A stretch of DNA of 64,000 nt from Streptomyces sp. NL15-2K (GTDB taxonomy: Bacteria > Actinomycetota > Actinomycetes > Streptomycetales > Streptomycetaceae). Positions 25,796-34,380 of the stretch are shown one piece after another. The notes below the pieces were generated by a model, which was given only the letters and a program-made list of their open reading frames with translations, ran no database searches and was not told the origin of the DNA. A program made the translations under genes and the position numbers. Each line of letters starts with the position of its first letter. Positions within the stretch are counted from its first letter, which is position 1. The DNA lies in NCBI RefSeq assembly GCF_030551255.1, contig NZ_CP130630.1, forward strand, positions 11,779,001 to 11,843,000. Reading direction: 5' to 3'.

Positions 25796-26746
25796 ATGCC
25801 CCAAGTCCTCAAAGCGCCGCTCGTCGTCGAGTTCCCCTTCACCCGCTCCCTCAGCCCCGTGCAGAGCGCCTTCCTCACCGGCCTGCGCGAACGCGTCGTC
25901 CTCGGCGTGCGCACCGGTGACGGCCGCGTCCTCGTCCCGCCCGTCGAGTACGACCCCGTCACCGCCGAGGAGATCCGCGACCTCGTCGAGGTCGCCCCCA
26001 CCGGCACGGTCACCACCTGGGCCTGGAACCACGCACCGCGCCGCGGCCAGCCCCTCACCACGCCCTTCGCCTGGGCCCTGGTCCGCATCGATGGCGCGGA
26101 CACCGCCCTCCTGCATGCCCTCGACGCCCCAGGCCCCGACGCCGTCCACACCGGCATGCGGGTCCGCGTCCGCTGGGCCCAGGAACGCTCCGGCGCCATC
26201 ACGGACATCGCCTGCTTCGAGCCGTACGACGGCCATGCGGCCGAACCGGCGGGCCACACCGGCGAGTTCGCGGACGCGGTCACCGGCATCGTCGCCCACG
26301 CCCGCCTCGACTACACCTACTCGCCCGGCCGTGCCCAGTCCGCCTACATCCACGCACTCGCCGACCGGCGCATCGTCGGCGAACGCTGTCCGTCCTGCCG
26401 CAAGGTGTACGTCCCGCCGCGCGGTGCCTGCCCCACATGTGGCCAGGCCACATCGGAACAGGTCGAAGTAGGTCCGCGCGGCACGGTCACCACCTTCTGC
26501 ATCGTCAACATCAAGGCCGCGCACACGGCGAATCTCGACATCGAGGTGCCGTACGTCTACGCGCACATCGCGCTCGACGGCGCCGATCTCGCCCTGCACG
26601 GCCGTATCGCCGGCATCCCCTACGACCAGGTGCGGATGGGCCTGCGCGTCGAGGCCGTCTGGACGGAAGGCGCCCGCTACCCCGACCACTACCGGCCCAC
26701 CGGCGAACCGGACGCGGAGTACGACACCTACAAGGAGCTGTTGTGA
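25796..26746 (+). CDS. Duplicated OB-fold / DUF35 protein with one zinc ribbon
   Basis: A 316-residue protein built from two DUF35-like OB-fold halves. The first half (about 1-150) lacks a zinc ribbon. The second half has CPSC...CPTC (about 197-218) followed by an OB fold ending at the C-terminus. Mycobacterial Rv3521 has a similar size and position next to Ltp4 and Ltp3. DUF35 partners bind thiolase-type lipid-transfer proteins and are needed for their retro-aldol or thiolytic activity. AAGGAGG precedes the ATG at 25796. The stop overlaps the next start (GTGA), so the proteins are probably made in equal amounts and form a complex. Confidence 0.87.
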   Translation: MPQVLKAPLVVEFPFTRSLSPVQSAFLTGLRERVVLGVRTGDGRVLVPPVEYDPVTAEEIRDLVEVAPTGTVTTWAWNHAPRRGQPLTTPFAWALVRIDGADTALLHALDAPGPDAVHTGMRVRVRWAQERSGAITDIACFEPYDGHAAEPAGHTGEFADAVTGIVAHARLDYTYSPGRAQSAYIHALADRRIVGERCPSCRKVYVPPRGACPTCGQATSEQVEVGPRGTVTTFCIVNIKAAHTANLDIEVPYVYAHIALDGADLALHGRIAGIPYDQVRMGLRVEAVWTEGARYPDHYRPTGEPDAEYDTYKELL

Positions 26747-27792
26747 CGCGAGAGATCGCCGTGGTGGCCTTCGCCCAGACCGACCACCGGCGCACCAGCG
26801 AGGAGTTCTCCGAGGTCGAGATGCTCATGCCGGTCCTGCACGAGGTGCTCGACCGGACCGGCCTGAAGACCGCCGACATCGGCTTCACCTGCTCCGGCTC
26901 CAGCGACTACCTCGCCGGCCGCGCCTTCTCCTTCACCCTCGCCCTCGACGGGGTGGGCGCCTGGCCGCCGATCTCCGAGTCGCACGTCGAGATGGACGGC
27001 GCGTGGGCGCTGTACGAGGCATGGACCAAGCTCCTGACCGGCGACGCGGACACCGCCCTCGTGTACTCCTACGGCAAGTCGTCACCCGGCTCCGTCCGCG
27101 ATGTCCTCACACGACAACTGGACCCGTACTACGTGGCCCCGCTGTGGCCCGACTCCGTCGCTCTCGCCGCCCTCCAGGCGCAGGCGCTCATCGACGCGGG
27201 CGACACGGACGAGCCCGCACTGGCCGCCGTCGCCACCCGCAGCCGTGCCGCCGCGTCCGCCAACTCCCATGCGCAGCTCAGGGATTCGGTGCCGCACGGG
27301 GACTACGTCGTACGGCCCCTGCGCACCGGCGACTGCCCACCCGTCGGCGACGGAGCCGCCGCCGTGGTCCTCGCGGCCGGAGAGCGCGCCCGGGACCTGT
27401 GCGCACGGCCCGCCTGGATCCGCGGCGTCGACCACCGCATCGAGGCACACGGCCTCGGCGTCCGCGACCTGACCGACTCGCCCTCCACCCGCCTGGCCGC
27501 CGAGAAAGCGGGCGCCTTCGAACGGCCCGTCGACACCGCCGAGCTGCACGCGCCCTTCAGCGCGCAGGAGGTCGTCCTGCGCAAGGCGCTCGGGCTGGAC
27601 GACAGCGTCCGCGTCAACCCCTCCGGTGGCGCGCTCGCCGCCAACCCGGTCATGGCGGCCGGACTCATCCGCATCGGCGAGGCGGCCGCCCGCATCCACC
27701 GGGGGGAGTCCGACCGGGCGCTCGCCCACGCCACGTCCGGCCCCTGCCTGCAACAGAACCTGGTCGCCGTACTCGAAGGGGATCCGCGATGA
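26743..27792 (+). CDS. Thiolase-like lipid-transfer protein (Ltp4-type)
   Basis: A 349-residue thiolase-fold protein of the SCPx/Ltp group. It starts REIAVVAFAQTDHRR. The segment where classical thiolases carry the nucleophilic Cys reads SESHVEMDGAWALY, with Ser and His instead, so it is probably not a Cys-dependent thiolase. NPSGGALAANPVMAAGLIR near the C-terminus is the conserved thiolase loop. It sits between the DUF35 and Ltp3-like genes with four-base overlaps on both sides. By analogy with Ltp/DUF35 pairs it may be one half of a heteromeric retro-aldolase or thiolase. Confidence 0.85.
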   Translation: MTREIAVVAFAQTDHRRTSEEFSEVEMLMPVLHEVLDRTGLKTADIGFTCSGSSDYLAGRAFSFTLALDGVGAWPPISESHVEMDGAWALYEAWTKLLTGDADTALVYSYGKSSPGSVRDVLTRQLDPYYVAPLWPDSVALAALQAQALIDAGDTDEPALAAVATRSRAAASANSHAQLRDSVPHGDYVVRPLRTGDCPPVGDGAAAVVLAAGERARDLCARPAWIRGVDHRIEAHGLGVRDLTDSPSTRLAAEKAGAFERPVDTAELHAPFSAQEVVLRKALGLDDSVRVNPSGGALAANPVMAAGLIRIGEAAARIHRGESDRALAHATSGPCLQQNLVAVLEGDPR

Positions 27793-28955
27793 GCAAGGAG
27801 CCCGTGGCCGTCGTAGGGATCGGCCAGACCAAGCACGTCGCGGCGCGCCGGGACGTGTCGATCGCCGGACTGGTCCGGGAGGCCGCTCGCCGGGCCCTCG
27901 ACGACGCCGAGTTGACCTGGGCGGACGTCGACGCCGTCGTCATCGGCAAGGCGCCCGACTTCTTCGAGGGCGTCATGATGCCGGAGCTGTACCTGGCCGA
28001 CGCGCTGGGCGCGGTGGGCAAGCCCATGTTGCGGGTCCACACGGCGGGCTCTGTAGGCGGATCCACCGCGCTGGTCGCCGCAGGCCTGGTCGCGGCCCGC
28101 GTCCACGGCACCGTGCTCACCCTCGCCTTCGAAAAACAGTCCGAGTCGAACGCCATGTGGGGCCTGTCCCTGCCGATCCCCTTCCAGCAGCCCCTGCTGG
28201 CCGGGGCGGGCGGTTTCTTCGCCCCGCACGTGCGCGCGTACATGCGCCGCAGCGGCGCGCCCGACACGGTCGGCTCCCTGGTCGCCTACAAGGACCGGCG
28301 CAACGCGCTGAAAAACCCCTACGCGCACCTCCACGAGCACGACATCACCCTGGAGAAGGTCCAGGCCTCGCCCATGCTCTGGGACCCGATCCGCTACTCG
28401 GAGACCTGCCCCTCCTCGGACGGTGCCTGCGCGATGGTCCTCACCGACCGGGCCGGTGCGGCCCGCTCGCCCCGCCCGCCCGCCTGGATGCACGGCGGCG
28501 CGATGCGCAGCGAACCCACCCTCTTCGCCGGCAAGGACGCCGTGTCCCCGCGGGCCGGCAAGGACTGCGCCGCCGACGTGTACCGGCAGGCCGGGATCGT
28601 CGACCCGCGCCGGGAGATCGACGCCGTCGAGATGTACGTGCCGTTCTCCTGGTACGAGCCCATGTGGCTGGAGAACCTGGGCTTCGCCGACGAGGGCGAG
28701 GGCTGGAAGCTGACCGAGTCCGGGGTGACGGAACTGGACGGAGACCTGCCCGTCGACATGTCGGGCGGGGTCCTGTCGACCAATCCCATCGGCGCCTCCG
28801 GCATGATCCGCTTCGCCGAGGCCGCGCTCCAGGTGCGCGGACAGGCCGGAGAGCACCAGGTGGAGAGGGCACGGCGGGTGCTCGGGCACGCCTACGGCGG
28901 CGGATCGCAGTTCTTCTCCATGTGGCTCGTGGGGTCGGAACCACCCGACTCCTGA
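27789..28955 (+). CDS. Thiolase-like lipid-transfer protein (Ltp3-type)
   Basis: A 388-residue thiolase-fold protein. Motifs include VAVVGIGQTKH at the N-terminus, VHTAGSVGGSTALVAAG in the nucleophile region (Ser-Val where a thiolase has Cys-Gly), ETCPSSDGACAMVL, and the C-terminal HAYGGGSQFFSMWLV. It overlaps the upstream gene by ATGA. With the DUF35 protein and the Ltp4-type subunit it completes an operon whose gene order matches mycobacterial Rv3521-Rv3523. The loss of the classical Cys suggests C-C bond cleavage or assembly chemistry other than standard thiolysis; this is inference. Confidence 0.86.
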   Translation: MSKEPVAVVGIGQTKHVAARRDVSIAGLVREAARRALDDAELTWADVDAVVIGKAPDFFEGVMMPELYLADALGAVGKPMLRVHTAGSVGGSTALVAAGLVAARVHGTVLTLAFEKQSESNAMWGLSLPIPFQQPLLAGAGGFFAPHVRAYMRRSGAPDTVGSLVAYKDRRNALKNPYAHLHEHDITLEKVQASPMLWDPIRYSETCPSSDGACAMVLTDRAGAARSPRPPAWMHGGAMRSEPTLFAGKDAVSPRAGKDCAADVYRQAGIVDPRREIDAVEMYVPFSWYEPMWLENLGFADEGEGWKLTESGVTELDGDLPVDMSGGVLSTNPIGASGMIRFAEAALQVRGQAGEHQVERARRVLGHAYGGGSQFFSMWLVGSEPPDS

Positions 28956-29037
28956 AAGGTCCCCCTCACGTGGCCTGTTGAGGTTACGCACCGATCGCTA
29001 GGCTGGCCGCGGACGACGAATCGGGAGGAGCACGGAC

Positions 29038-29280
29038 GTGGCCGAGAGCACCATCCAGCAGCAGCCGTTCGCGAGCTGGGACAAGCCGGAGCTGGACCTC
29101 AGCAACGCCGAGTGGCACTCCAGCAGCCGGGGCCTGGGGGATGTCCAGATCGCCTTTGTCGAGGGATTCATCGCGATGCGCAACAGCGGCCGGCCCGAGA
29201 GCCCTTCCCTGATCTTCACACCCGCGGAGTGGGGCGCGTTCGTGTCGGGAGCGCGGGAAGGGGAGTTCGACCTGACCTGA
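29038..29280 (+). CDS. DUF397 domain-containing protein
   Basis: An 80-residue protein with the DUF397 pattern: AEWHSSSRG, then QIAFVEGFIAMRNSGRPES, and LIFTPAEWGAFVSGAREGEFD. In streptomycetes such proteins usually lie next to an XRE-family regulator (the BldB/AbaA-like systems), but none is adjacent here, so this copy is an orphan. GGGAGGAG at 29023-29030 supports the GTG at 29038. Confidence 0.85.
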   Translation: MAESTIQQQPFASWDKPELDLSNAEWHSSSRGLGDVQIAFVEGFIAMRNSGRPESPSLIFTPAEWGAFVSGAREGEFDLT

Positions 29281-29297
29281 ACCTCATGTGATCCGAC

Positions 29298-29336
29298 GGC
29301 CGATCCGACGGGCCGATCCGGCGGGCCGATCCGGCG
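29298..29336. repeat. Three tandem 13-bp repeats
   Basis: Three consecutive units of GGCCGATCCGRCG, with a partial fourth just upstream, lie in the gap before the universal stress protein gene. Their even spacing could mark an activator array or simple slippage; nothing further can be said. Confidence 0.6.
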
Positions 29337-29378
29337 GTGTTCCGCCCGTTTTTCCGGACACGCGACCTCCAGCGCCGT

Positions 29379-29413
29379 CCTGGGGCCGATGCCTGAGCAA
29401 GGCTGGCCCCAGG
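29379..29413. promoter_or_regulatory. Inverted repeat upstream of the universal stress protein gene
   Basis: CCTGGGGCC (29379-29387) and GGCCCCAGG (29405-29413) are perfect inverted 9-bp arms separated by 17 bases, 34 bases before the ATG. It may be an operator or a 5'-leader hairpin. Universal stress genes in this genus are often under DevR/OsdR-type control, but I could not match that motif with confidence. Confidence 0.4.
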
Positions 29414-29447
29414 AAACGCAACGTCGTACTCCGGAGGTGAGGACCCC

Positions 29448-30350
29448 ATGAGCACCCTGCCGGTGATCGCGGCCGTCGACGGTTCGAACGACAGCCTGCG
29501 GGCCCTGGACTGGGCCTTCGACGCCGCCCGCAGGCGCGAGGCGCCGCTGCGGGCGGTCCATGTCCGGCAGTACGCCGCCTGGACGCAGCCCGAGGCGCTG
29601 GACGCCGGGCCGCCGGATCAGGACGAGGACCCGGTGCTCGACCAGGTGCGCACCTACCTGGAGGGCCGCGCCGACCGGCCGGCGATCGAGTACCTCGGCC
29701 TGGAGGGCGCGCCCGGTGCCCTGCTGCCCGAACTGGGCGCCACCGCCCAGCTGTTGGTGCTCGGCTCCCGGGGCCGCGGCGGCTTCGCCAGCCTGCTGCT
29801 CGGCTCCAACGGCATGGCCGCCGCCCGCGACGCCGAGTGCCCCGTCGTCGTGGTGCCCCGCCCCGGGCGCGAGGTGCACGGCGAGGCGCCGGCCGTGCCC
29901 GGACCGCGCGTGGTCGTCGGCCTGAAGGTGGACAGCCCCGACGAGGCCACGCTCGCCTTCGCCTTCACCGAGGCCGCCCTGCGCGGCGCGCGTCTCCAGG
30001 TCGTCGCCGCCTACCCCTGGCCGGTCCAGAGCTGGGTGGCCCCCGGCGAACTCGTTCCGCCGATGATCGACCAGGACGCCGTCGAGAGCGAGACACGAGC
30101 CCTCGCCGAAGGTTTCCTCGCCCCGCACGGCGCCCGGCACCCCGACGTCCGGGTCGAGCCGTACGTGACCCCCGGCGACGCGGCCGGACACCTGGTCGCC
30201 GCCTCGAAGGACGCCGACCTGGTCGTCGTGGGCCGCCACCGGCGGCGCCTGCTGGCCCCCGCCCGCCTGCTGGGCTCGGTCACCCACGCCGTGCTGCTGC
30301 ACGCCGCGAGCCCGGTCGCTGTGGTGCCGCCGACACTGCCGGAGGAGTGA
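29448..30350 (+). CDS. Universal stress protein with two tandem Usp domains
   Basis: A 300-residue protein with two Usp domains (about 1-143 and 150-300). Each has the V-x-G-SxxSxxAL-like start (VIAAVDGSNDSLRALDWAF and VVVGLKVDSPDEATLAFAF) and an ATP-binding loop near its end. The first loop is LGSRGRGGFASLLLGSNG; the second is VGRHRRRLLAPARLLGS. Tandem Usp proteins of this size are typical hypoxia- and dormancy-induced proteins of actinobacteria. GGAGGTGAGG gives a strong ribosome-binding site before the ATG at 29448. Confidence 0.92.
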   Translation: MSTLPVIAAVDGSNDSLRALDWAFDAARRREAPLRAVHVRQYAAWTQPEALDAGPPDQDEDPVLDQVRTYLEGRADRPAIEYLGLEGAPGALLPELGATAQLLVLGSRGRGGFASLLLGSNGMAAARDAECPVVVVPRPGREVHGEAPAVPGPRVVVGLKVDSPDEATLAFAFTEAALRGARLQVVAAYPWPVQSWVAPGELVPPMIDQDAVESETRALAEGFLAPHGARHPDVRVEPYVTPGDAAGHLVAASKDADLVVVGRHRRRLLAPARLLGSVTHAVLLHAASPVAVVPPTLPEE

Positions 30351-30381
30351 GACACCCGGATCTAATGCATGCCGACAGGCC

Positions 30382-30394
30382 TATCATTAGCCCA
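30382..30394 (+). promoter_or_regulatory. Candidate -10 element for a leaderless CGNR-regulator transcript
   Basis: TATCAT at 30382-30387 ends seven bases before the ATG at 30394, a spacing expected for a leaderless mRNA. It is embedded in inverted hexamers CTAATG (30362-30367) and CATTAG (30385-30390), which could be an operator covering the promoter. No Shine-Dalgarno sequence precedes the ATG. Confidence 0.45.
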
Positions 30395-31011
30395 TGCGAG
30401 ACGCGATCAGCACGCAGGACTCGATCAGCGGGAATGCCCGGCTGGCCCTCGACCTCGCCCTGACCATCCGGCACGACGGACACGGCTCCGTCACCGACGA
30501 CCTGACCGACCCCGCCGGACTCTCCGCCTGGGTCCGGGCACACCCCGACACCGTGCTGGACGCCGCCGGCTTCGTCGCCGACGAGGCCGCCGTCGCCGCC
30601 GTCCGCGACCTGCGCGCCGCCGTCCGCGCCCTCTTCGCCCACGCCGTACGACCCGCCGAGCCGAGCCCGGCCGACGCGGCGCGCCTCATGCCCGTCCCCG
30701 ACGCCGTGCGGCGACTCAACGCGGCGGCCGCGCGCACGCCCACCGTCCCCGAGCTCCACTGGGCCGAGGACGCCGAACCCGTCGTACGCCATCAGGCCGT
30801 GCAGGGCGAGGGTGAGCTCACGGCGGCACTCGCGCAGGCCGCGATCGCCTTCCTGGCCGGCCCCGACCGGCGGCGACTGCGTGCGTGCCACGCGCCGCGC
30901 TGTGTGCGCTACTTCCTCAAGGAGCACCCGCGACAGGAGTGGTGCAAGCCGTCCTGCGGCAACCGAGCCCGCGTCGCCCGCCATCACGAACGGCACCGCC
31001 AGAACGCGTAG
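30394..31011 (+). CDS. CGNR zinc-finger / ABATE-domain protein
   Basis: A 205-residue protein with an N-terminal ABATE (stress-induced DNA-binding associated) helical domain and a C-terminal CGNR zinc finger. The finger reads ACHAPRCVRYFLKEHPRQEWCKP followed by SCGNRARVARHHER, giving the Cys ligands and the CGNR signature. These proteins are predicted transcriptional regulators. The ATG at 30394 is very near a -10-like hexamer and may be translated from a leaderless transcript. Confidence 0.87.
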   Translation: MRDAISTQDSISGNARLALDLALTIRHDGHGSVTDDLTDPAGLSAWVRAHPDTVLDAAGFVADEAAVAAVRDLRAAVRALFAHAVRPAEPSPADAARLMPVPDAVRRLNAAAARTPTVPELHWAEDAEPVVRHQAVQGEGELTAALAQAAIAFLAGPDRRRLRACHAPRCVRYFLKEHPRQEWCKPSCGNRARVARHHERHRQNA

Positions 31012-31067
31012 CGGCCAAGAGCCGCCCGCACGTCACGCAACCTGCTCGGGCACGTACCATTGGCCGC

Positions 31068-31565
31068 ATGTCGTTCCTCCGCCGCCGCAGCGCCACCCCC
31101 GCCGGGCCAGACTTCGACGTACTGGCCATGGACCCGAGCGACTGGCCGGGCAATCTCGGCGCGGGCCTGCTGCCCGCCCCGGACGGCACCTGCCAGGGCG
31201 TGTACCTGCGGTACGACCTGTTCGGCGGCCGCGGCCCCGCCATGATCATCGGCAATCTGCCGGAGGGCTCCCCGGCCCGTGACGTCGACGAGGGCGAGGT
31301 CCCGTTCGAGGTGGGGCAGCTGCTGCTGGCCCTGGAGAACGACGAGGAGGTCACCGTCGTCGGCACCGAGGACATGCCGGTGATGCAGGGCGACAACCTC
31401 CTGATCGTGCGCCGCCTCAAGCTGTCGGAGAGCCGGGTCTCCTGCGTGCAGTTCGACCGGAGCGACAACGTCCTGGTGACCATCGCCGCCTGGGACCGCC
31501 CCATCACCGACGACCTGTACGCCCTGCTGAAGCCGCTCCCGGCGGAACTGTTCCAGCAGGCCTGA
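31068..31565 (+). CDS. Conserved hypothetical protein
   Basis: A 165-residue acidic protein that I do not recognise. After a short basic N-terminus (FLRRRS) comes a mixed alpha/beta sequence with GVYLRYDLFGG, VPFEVGQLLLALENDEEVTVVG and LLIVRRLKLSESRVSCVQFDR; it has no signal peptide or membrane segment. The ATG at 31068 lies seven bases after TACCAT, as with its upstream neighbour, suggesting a leaderless mRNA. A good terminator follows. Confidence 0.75.
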   Translation: MSFLRRRSATPAGPDFDVLAMDPSDWPGNLGAGLLPAPDGTCQGVYLRYDLFGGRGPAMIIGNLPEGSPARDVDEGEVPFEVGQLLLALENDEEVTVVGTEDMPVMQGDNLLIVRRLKLSESRVSCVQFDRSDNVLVTIAAWDRPITDDLYALLKPLPAELFQQA

Positions 31566-31581
31566 CCGTCCATCCCGCACC

Positions 31582-31616
31582 GGCACCTTTCGGACGTTCC
31601 CCCGTCCGTGGGTGCC
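31582..31616. terminator. Two-part stem-loop terminator
   Basis: An inner CGGACG/CGTCCG stem (31591-31596 with 31603-31608) and an outer GGCACC/GGTGCC stem (31582-31587 with 31611-31616) form one extended hairpin, followed by a TTTGCCTTG stretch. It lies 17 bases after the preceding stop. Confidence 0.75.
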
Positions 31617-31670
31617 TTTGCCTTGTCATGACTCTTGTCGCCCTGTGATCGGACCTTTAATGTCCCGGGC

Positions 31671-34049
31671 ATGCCACATGAGTCGCAGGACATCTCTCGC
31701 AGAACGACGCTCAAAGCGGCGGTAGTTGGAGCAGGAGGCCTGGCCGTGAGCGGATCGACCCTTGGTTCCGCCGAGGCCGCCACCGAAGATTCCTCGGATG
31801 TATCGGGAGCGGTCATCCAGCCGATGGTGCTGTGGTACATGGCGCCCGCCGCGGACTGGGAGCGCGAGGCGCTGCCCATCGGCAACGGCGCGCTCGGCGC
31901 CATGGTGTACGGCACCCTCGCCTCCGAACGCCTGCAGTTCAACGAGAAGACCCTGTGGACCGGTGGCCCCGGCTCGGCGCAGGGTTACGACCACGGCAAC
32001 TGGCGCGCGCCGCGTCCCGGTGCCGTCGACGCCGTACAGGACGACCTCGACGCACAGCGGCGGCTCGACCCGGAGGCCGTCGCCGACCGGCTGGGCCAGC
32101 CGCGCGTCGGCTTCGGCGCCTACCAGACCTTCGGCGACCTCCACCTGGACCTCCCCGCCGCACCGACGCCGGACGGATACCGCCGCGAACTGGACCTCGA
32201 CCACGGCATCGCGTCGGTCGCCTACACCCACCAACAGGTCCGCTTCACAAGAGAGTTCTACGCCTCCCACCCGGACGGCGTGATCGTCGGACGGCTCAGC
32301 GCCGACCGCCCGGGCAGCGTCGCCTTCACCCTCCGCTACACCTCACCCCGCAAGGACTTCACCACCACCGCGTCCGGCGGACGCCTGACCGTACGAGGCG
32401 CCCTCGCGGACAACAAGCTGCGCTTCGAGGCCCAGGTCCAGATCCGCACCACCGGCGGGACCGTGATCTCCGACGCCGGCGGCACGATCACCGTCACCGG
32501 AGCGGACAGCGCCTGGCTCGTGCTGGCCGCCGGCACGGACTACGCCGACACCTACCCCGACTACCGCGGCGACGACCCGCACGCCGCGGTCACCCGCGCC
32601 GTCGACCGGGCGCAGGGCCGCACCTACGACTCCCTGCGCGCCCGGCACATCGCCGACCACCGCGCCCTGTTCCGCCGCGTCGCCCTGGACCTCGGCCAGT
32701 CGTTCCCGGCGGACGTCCCCACCGACCGGCTGCTCGCCGCGTACACGGCCGGCGCGAGCGCGGCGGACCGCGCCCTGGAAGCCCTCTACTTCCAGTACGG
32801 CCGCTACCTGCTCATCGCCTCCTCCCGCCCCGGCTCGCTGCCCGCCAACCTCCAGGGCGTGTGGAACCACAGCACCACACCGCCCTGGAGCGCCGACTAC
32901 CACGTCAACATCAACCTGCAGATGAACTACTGGCCCGCCGAGGCCGCGAACCTCCCTGAGACCACCGCCCCGTACGACCGCTTCGTCGAGGCCCTGCGCG
33001 CGCCCGGGCGGCGCACCGCGCGGGAGATGTTCGGCTCAGGCGGCTGGGTGGTGCACAACGAGACCAACCCGTACGGCTTCACCGGCGTCCACGACTGGGC
33101 GACCGCGTTCTGGTTCCCGGAGGCGGCGGCCTGGCTCACCCAGCAGCTCTACGAGCACTACCGCTTCGGCGGCTCCACCGACTACCTGCGCACCACCGCC
33201 TACCCGGTGATGAAGGAGGCCGCCGAGTTCTGGCTCGCCAACCTGCGCACCGACCCGCGCGACGGCACGCTCGTCGTCACCCCCAGCTACTCGCCCGAGC
33301 ACGGTGACTTCACGGCCGGCGCGGCCATGTCCCAGCAGATCGTGCACGACCTGTTCACCAACACCCTCGAAGCCGCCCGCGTCCTCGGCGACGCACCCGA
33401 CTTCCGGCGACGCGTCGAGCAGGCCCTGGCGGACCTGGACCCCGGCCTGCGCATCGGCTCCTGGGGCCAGCTCCAGGAGTGGAAGGAGGACCTGGACGAC
33501 CCGGCCGACGAGCACCGGCACGTCTCGCACCTGTTCGCCCTGCACCCCGGACGGCAGATCGAGCCCGGCGGCAAGTGGGCCGAGGCCGCCAAGGTCTCCC
33601 TGAACGCCCGCGGCGACGGCGGCACCGGCTGGTCCAAGGCCTGGAAGATCAACTTCTGGGCACGGTTGCGGGACGGCGACCACGCCCACAAGATGCTCGG
33701 CGAGCAGCTCAAGTCCTCGACGCTGCCCAACCTCTGGGACACCCACCCGCCCTTCCAGATCGACGGCAACTTCGGCGCCACGTCCGGCGTCGTCGAGATG
33801 CTCCTGCAGAGCCATCACGACGCGATCGAGATCCTCCCCGCCCTGCCCGCCGCATGGCCGGACGGGTCGGTCCGGGGCCTGCGCGCCCGCGGCGGCGCCG
33901 TCGTCGACATCGACTGGGCGGACGGACAACCCGCGCGCATCGCGCTCACCGCCACCCGGACGCGCCGACTCACCGTGCGCAGCGTCCTGCTGGAGGACGG
34001 CGAGACGACGCTCAGGGCCGTCGCCGGACGCCGCTACGAGTGGCGCTGA
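31671..34049 (+). CDS. Secreted GH95 alpha-L-fucosidase
   Basis: A 792-residue glycoside hydrolase family 95 enzyme with a Tat leader ([20 protein letters not shown]) and likely cleavage after SAEA. The N-terminal beta domain starts [20 protein letters not shown]. The (alpha/alpha)6 barrel carries the candidate catalytic residues Asn413 and Asn415 ([10 protein letters not shown]), Glu543 (SPEH) and Asp698 (FQIDGNFG), matching the set known for this inverting fucosidase family. It should release terminal alpha-1,2-fucose or related L-galactose from plant or animal glycans. The ATG at 31671 fits the leader; the frame opens 12 codons earlier with a TTG. Confidence 0.92.
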   Translation: MPHESQDISRRTTLKAAVVGAGGLAVSGSTLGSAEAATEDSSDVSGAVIQPMVLWYMAPAADWEREALPIGNGALGAMVYGTLASERLQFNEKTLWTGGPGSAQGYDHGNWRAPRPGAVDAVQDDLDAQRRLDPEAVADRLGQPRVGFGAYQTFGDLHLDLPAAPTPDGYRRELDLDHGIASVAYTHQQVRFTREFYASHPDGVIVGRLSADRPGSVAFTLRYTSPRKDFTTTASGGRLTVRGALADNKLRFEAQVQIRTTGGTVISDAGGTITVTGADSAWLVLAAGTDYADTYPDYRGDDPHAAVTRAVDRAQGRTYDSLRARHIADHRALFRRVALDLGQSFPADVPTDRLLAAYTAGASAADRALEALYFQYGRYLLIASSRPGSLPANLQGVWNHSTTPPWSADYHVNINLQMNYWPAEAANLPETTAPYDRFVEALRAPGRRTAREMFGSGGWVVHNETNPYGFTGVHDWATAFWFPEAAAWLTQQLYEHYRFGGSTDYLRTTAYPVMKEAAEFWLANLRTDPRDGTLVVTPSYSPEHGDFTAGAAMSQQIVHDLFTNTLEAARVLGDAPDFRRRVEQALADLDPGLRIGSWGQLQEWKEDLDDPADEHRHVSHLFALHPGRQIEPGGKWAEAAKVSLNARGDGGTGWSKAWKINFWARLRDGDHAHKMLGEQLKSSTLPNLWDTHPPFQIDGNFGATSGVVEMLLQSHHDAIEILPALPAAWPDGSVRGLRARGGAVVDIDWADGQPARIALTATRTRRLTVRSVLLEDGETTLRAVAGRRYEWR

Positions 34050-34060
34050 CGCCCGTACGA

Positions 34061-34092
34061 AGGGCCGGGCCCCCACGGGGAAGCCCGGCCCT
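34061..34092. terminator. Stem-loop terminator after the GH95 gene
   Basis: A perfect 10-bp stem, AGGGCCGGGC at 34061-34070 pairing with GCCCGGCCCT at 34083-34092, closes a 12-base loop. It lies 11 bases after the fucosidase stop. Confidence 0.85.
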
Positions 34093-34106
34093 CCGGCTCG
34101 GGGAGG

Positions 34107-34380
34107 CTAGGCCTTGTCGTCAAATTCCCGTCGTCCGCCCGAAGGGCGGGCCGCGCGCCCCGCCGCGATGGGGGTCCCCCCGCTCGAGCGAAGCCGAGAG
34201 TGGGGGAGGCTGATGTCCGCGTAGGTGCGTGCTCTCGGCGTGCCGGGCGCAGGCCCTCGTACTGGTTGTACGTGGGTCTGCGCCCGGTGCGGCGAGTGGG
34301 GGCACCTCCCACGCCCTTAAGGCAGTGGGGGAGCGTGCCTGGCGTCGCGCGGCAGGCGGGAATTTGACGACAGGGCCTAG
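34107..34380. mobile_element. MITE-like element with CTAG target duplication
   Basis: A 266-bp non-coding element (34111-34376) flanked by CTAG at 34107-34110 and 34377-34380. Its 20-bp terminal inverted repeats, starting GCCYTGTCGTCAAATT, differ at one position. Inside are two further palindromic blocks: a CCCCC/GGGGG hairpin with CTCGAGCGAAGCCGAGAG near 34165-34207, and another near 34297-34335. From memory, similar blocks recur in Streptomyces intergenic regions. No open frame of note is present. The right CTAG contains the TAG stop codon of the minus-strand amidase gene, so the insertion lies exactly at that gene's end. Confidence 0.8.

Noticed and set aside
29379..29413. DevR/OsdR dormancy box before the universal stress gene
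   Set aside because: The inverted repeat is clear, but its arms and spacing do not match the motif as I know it.
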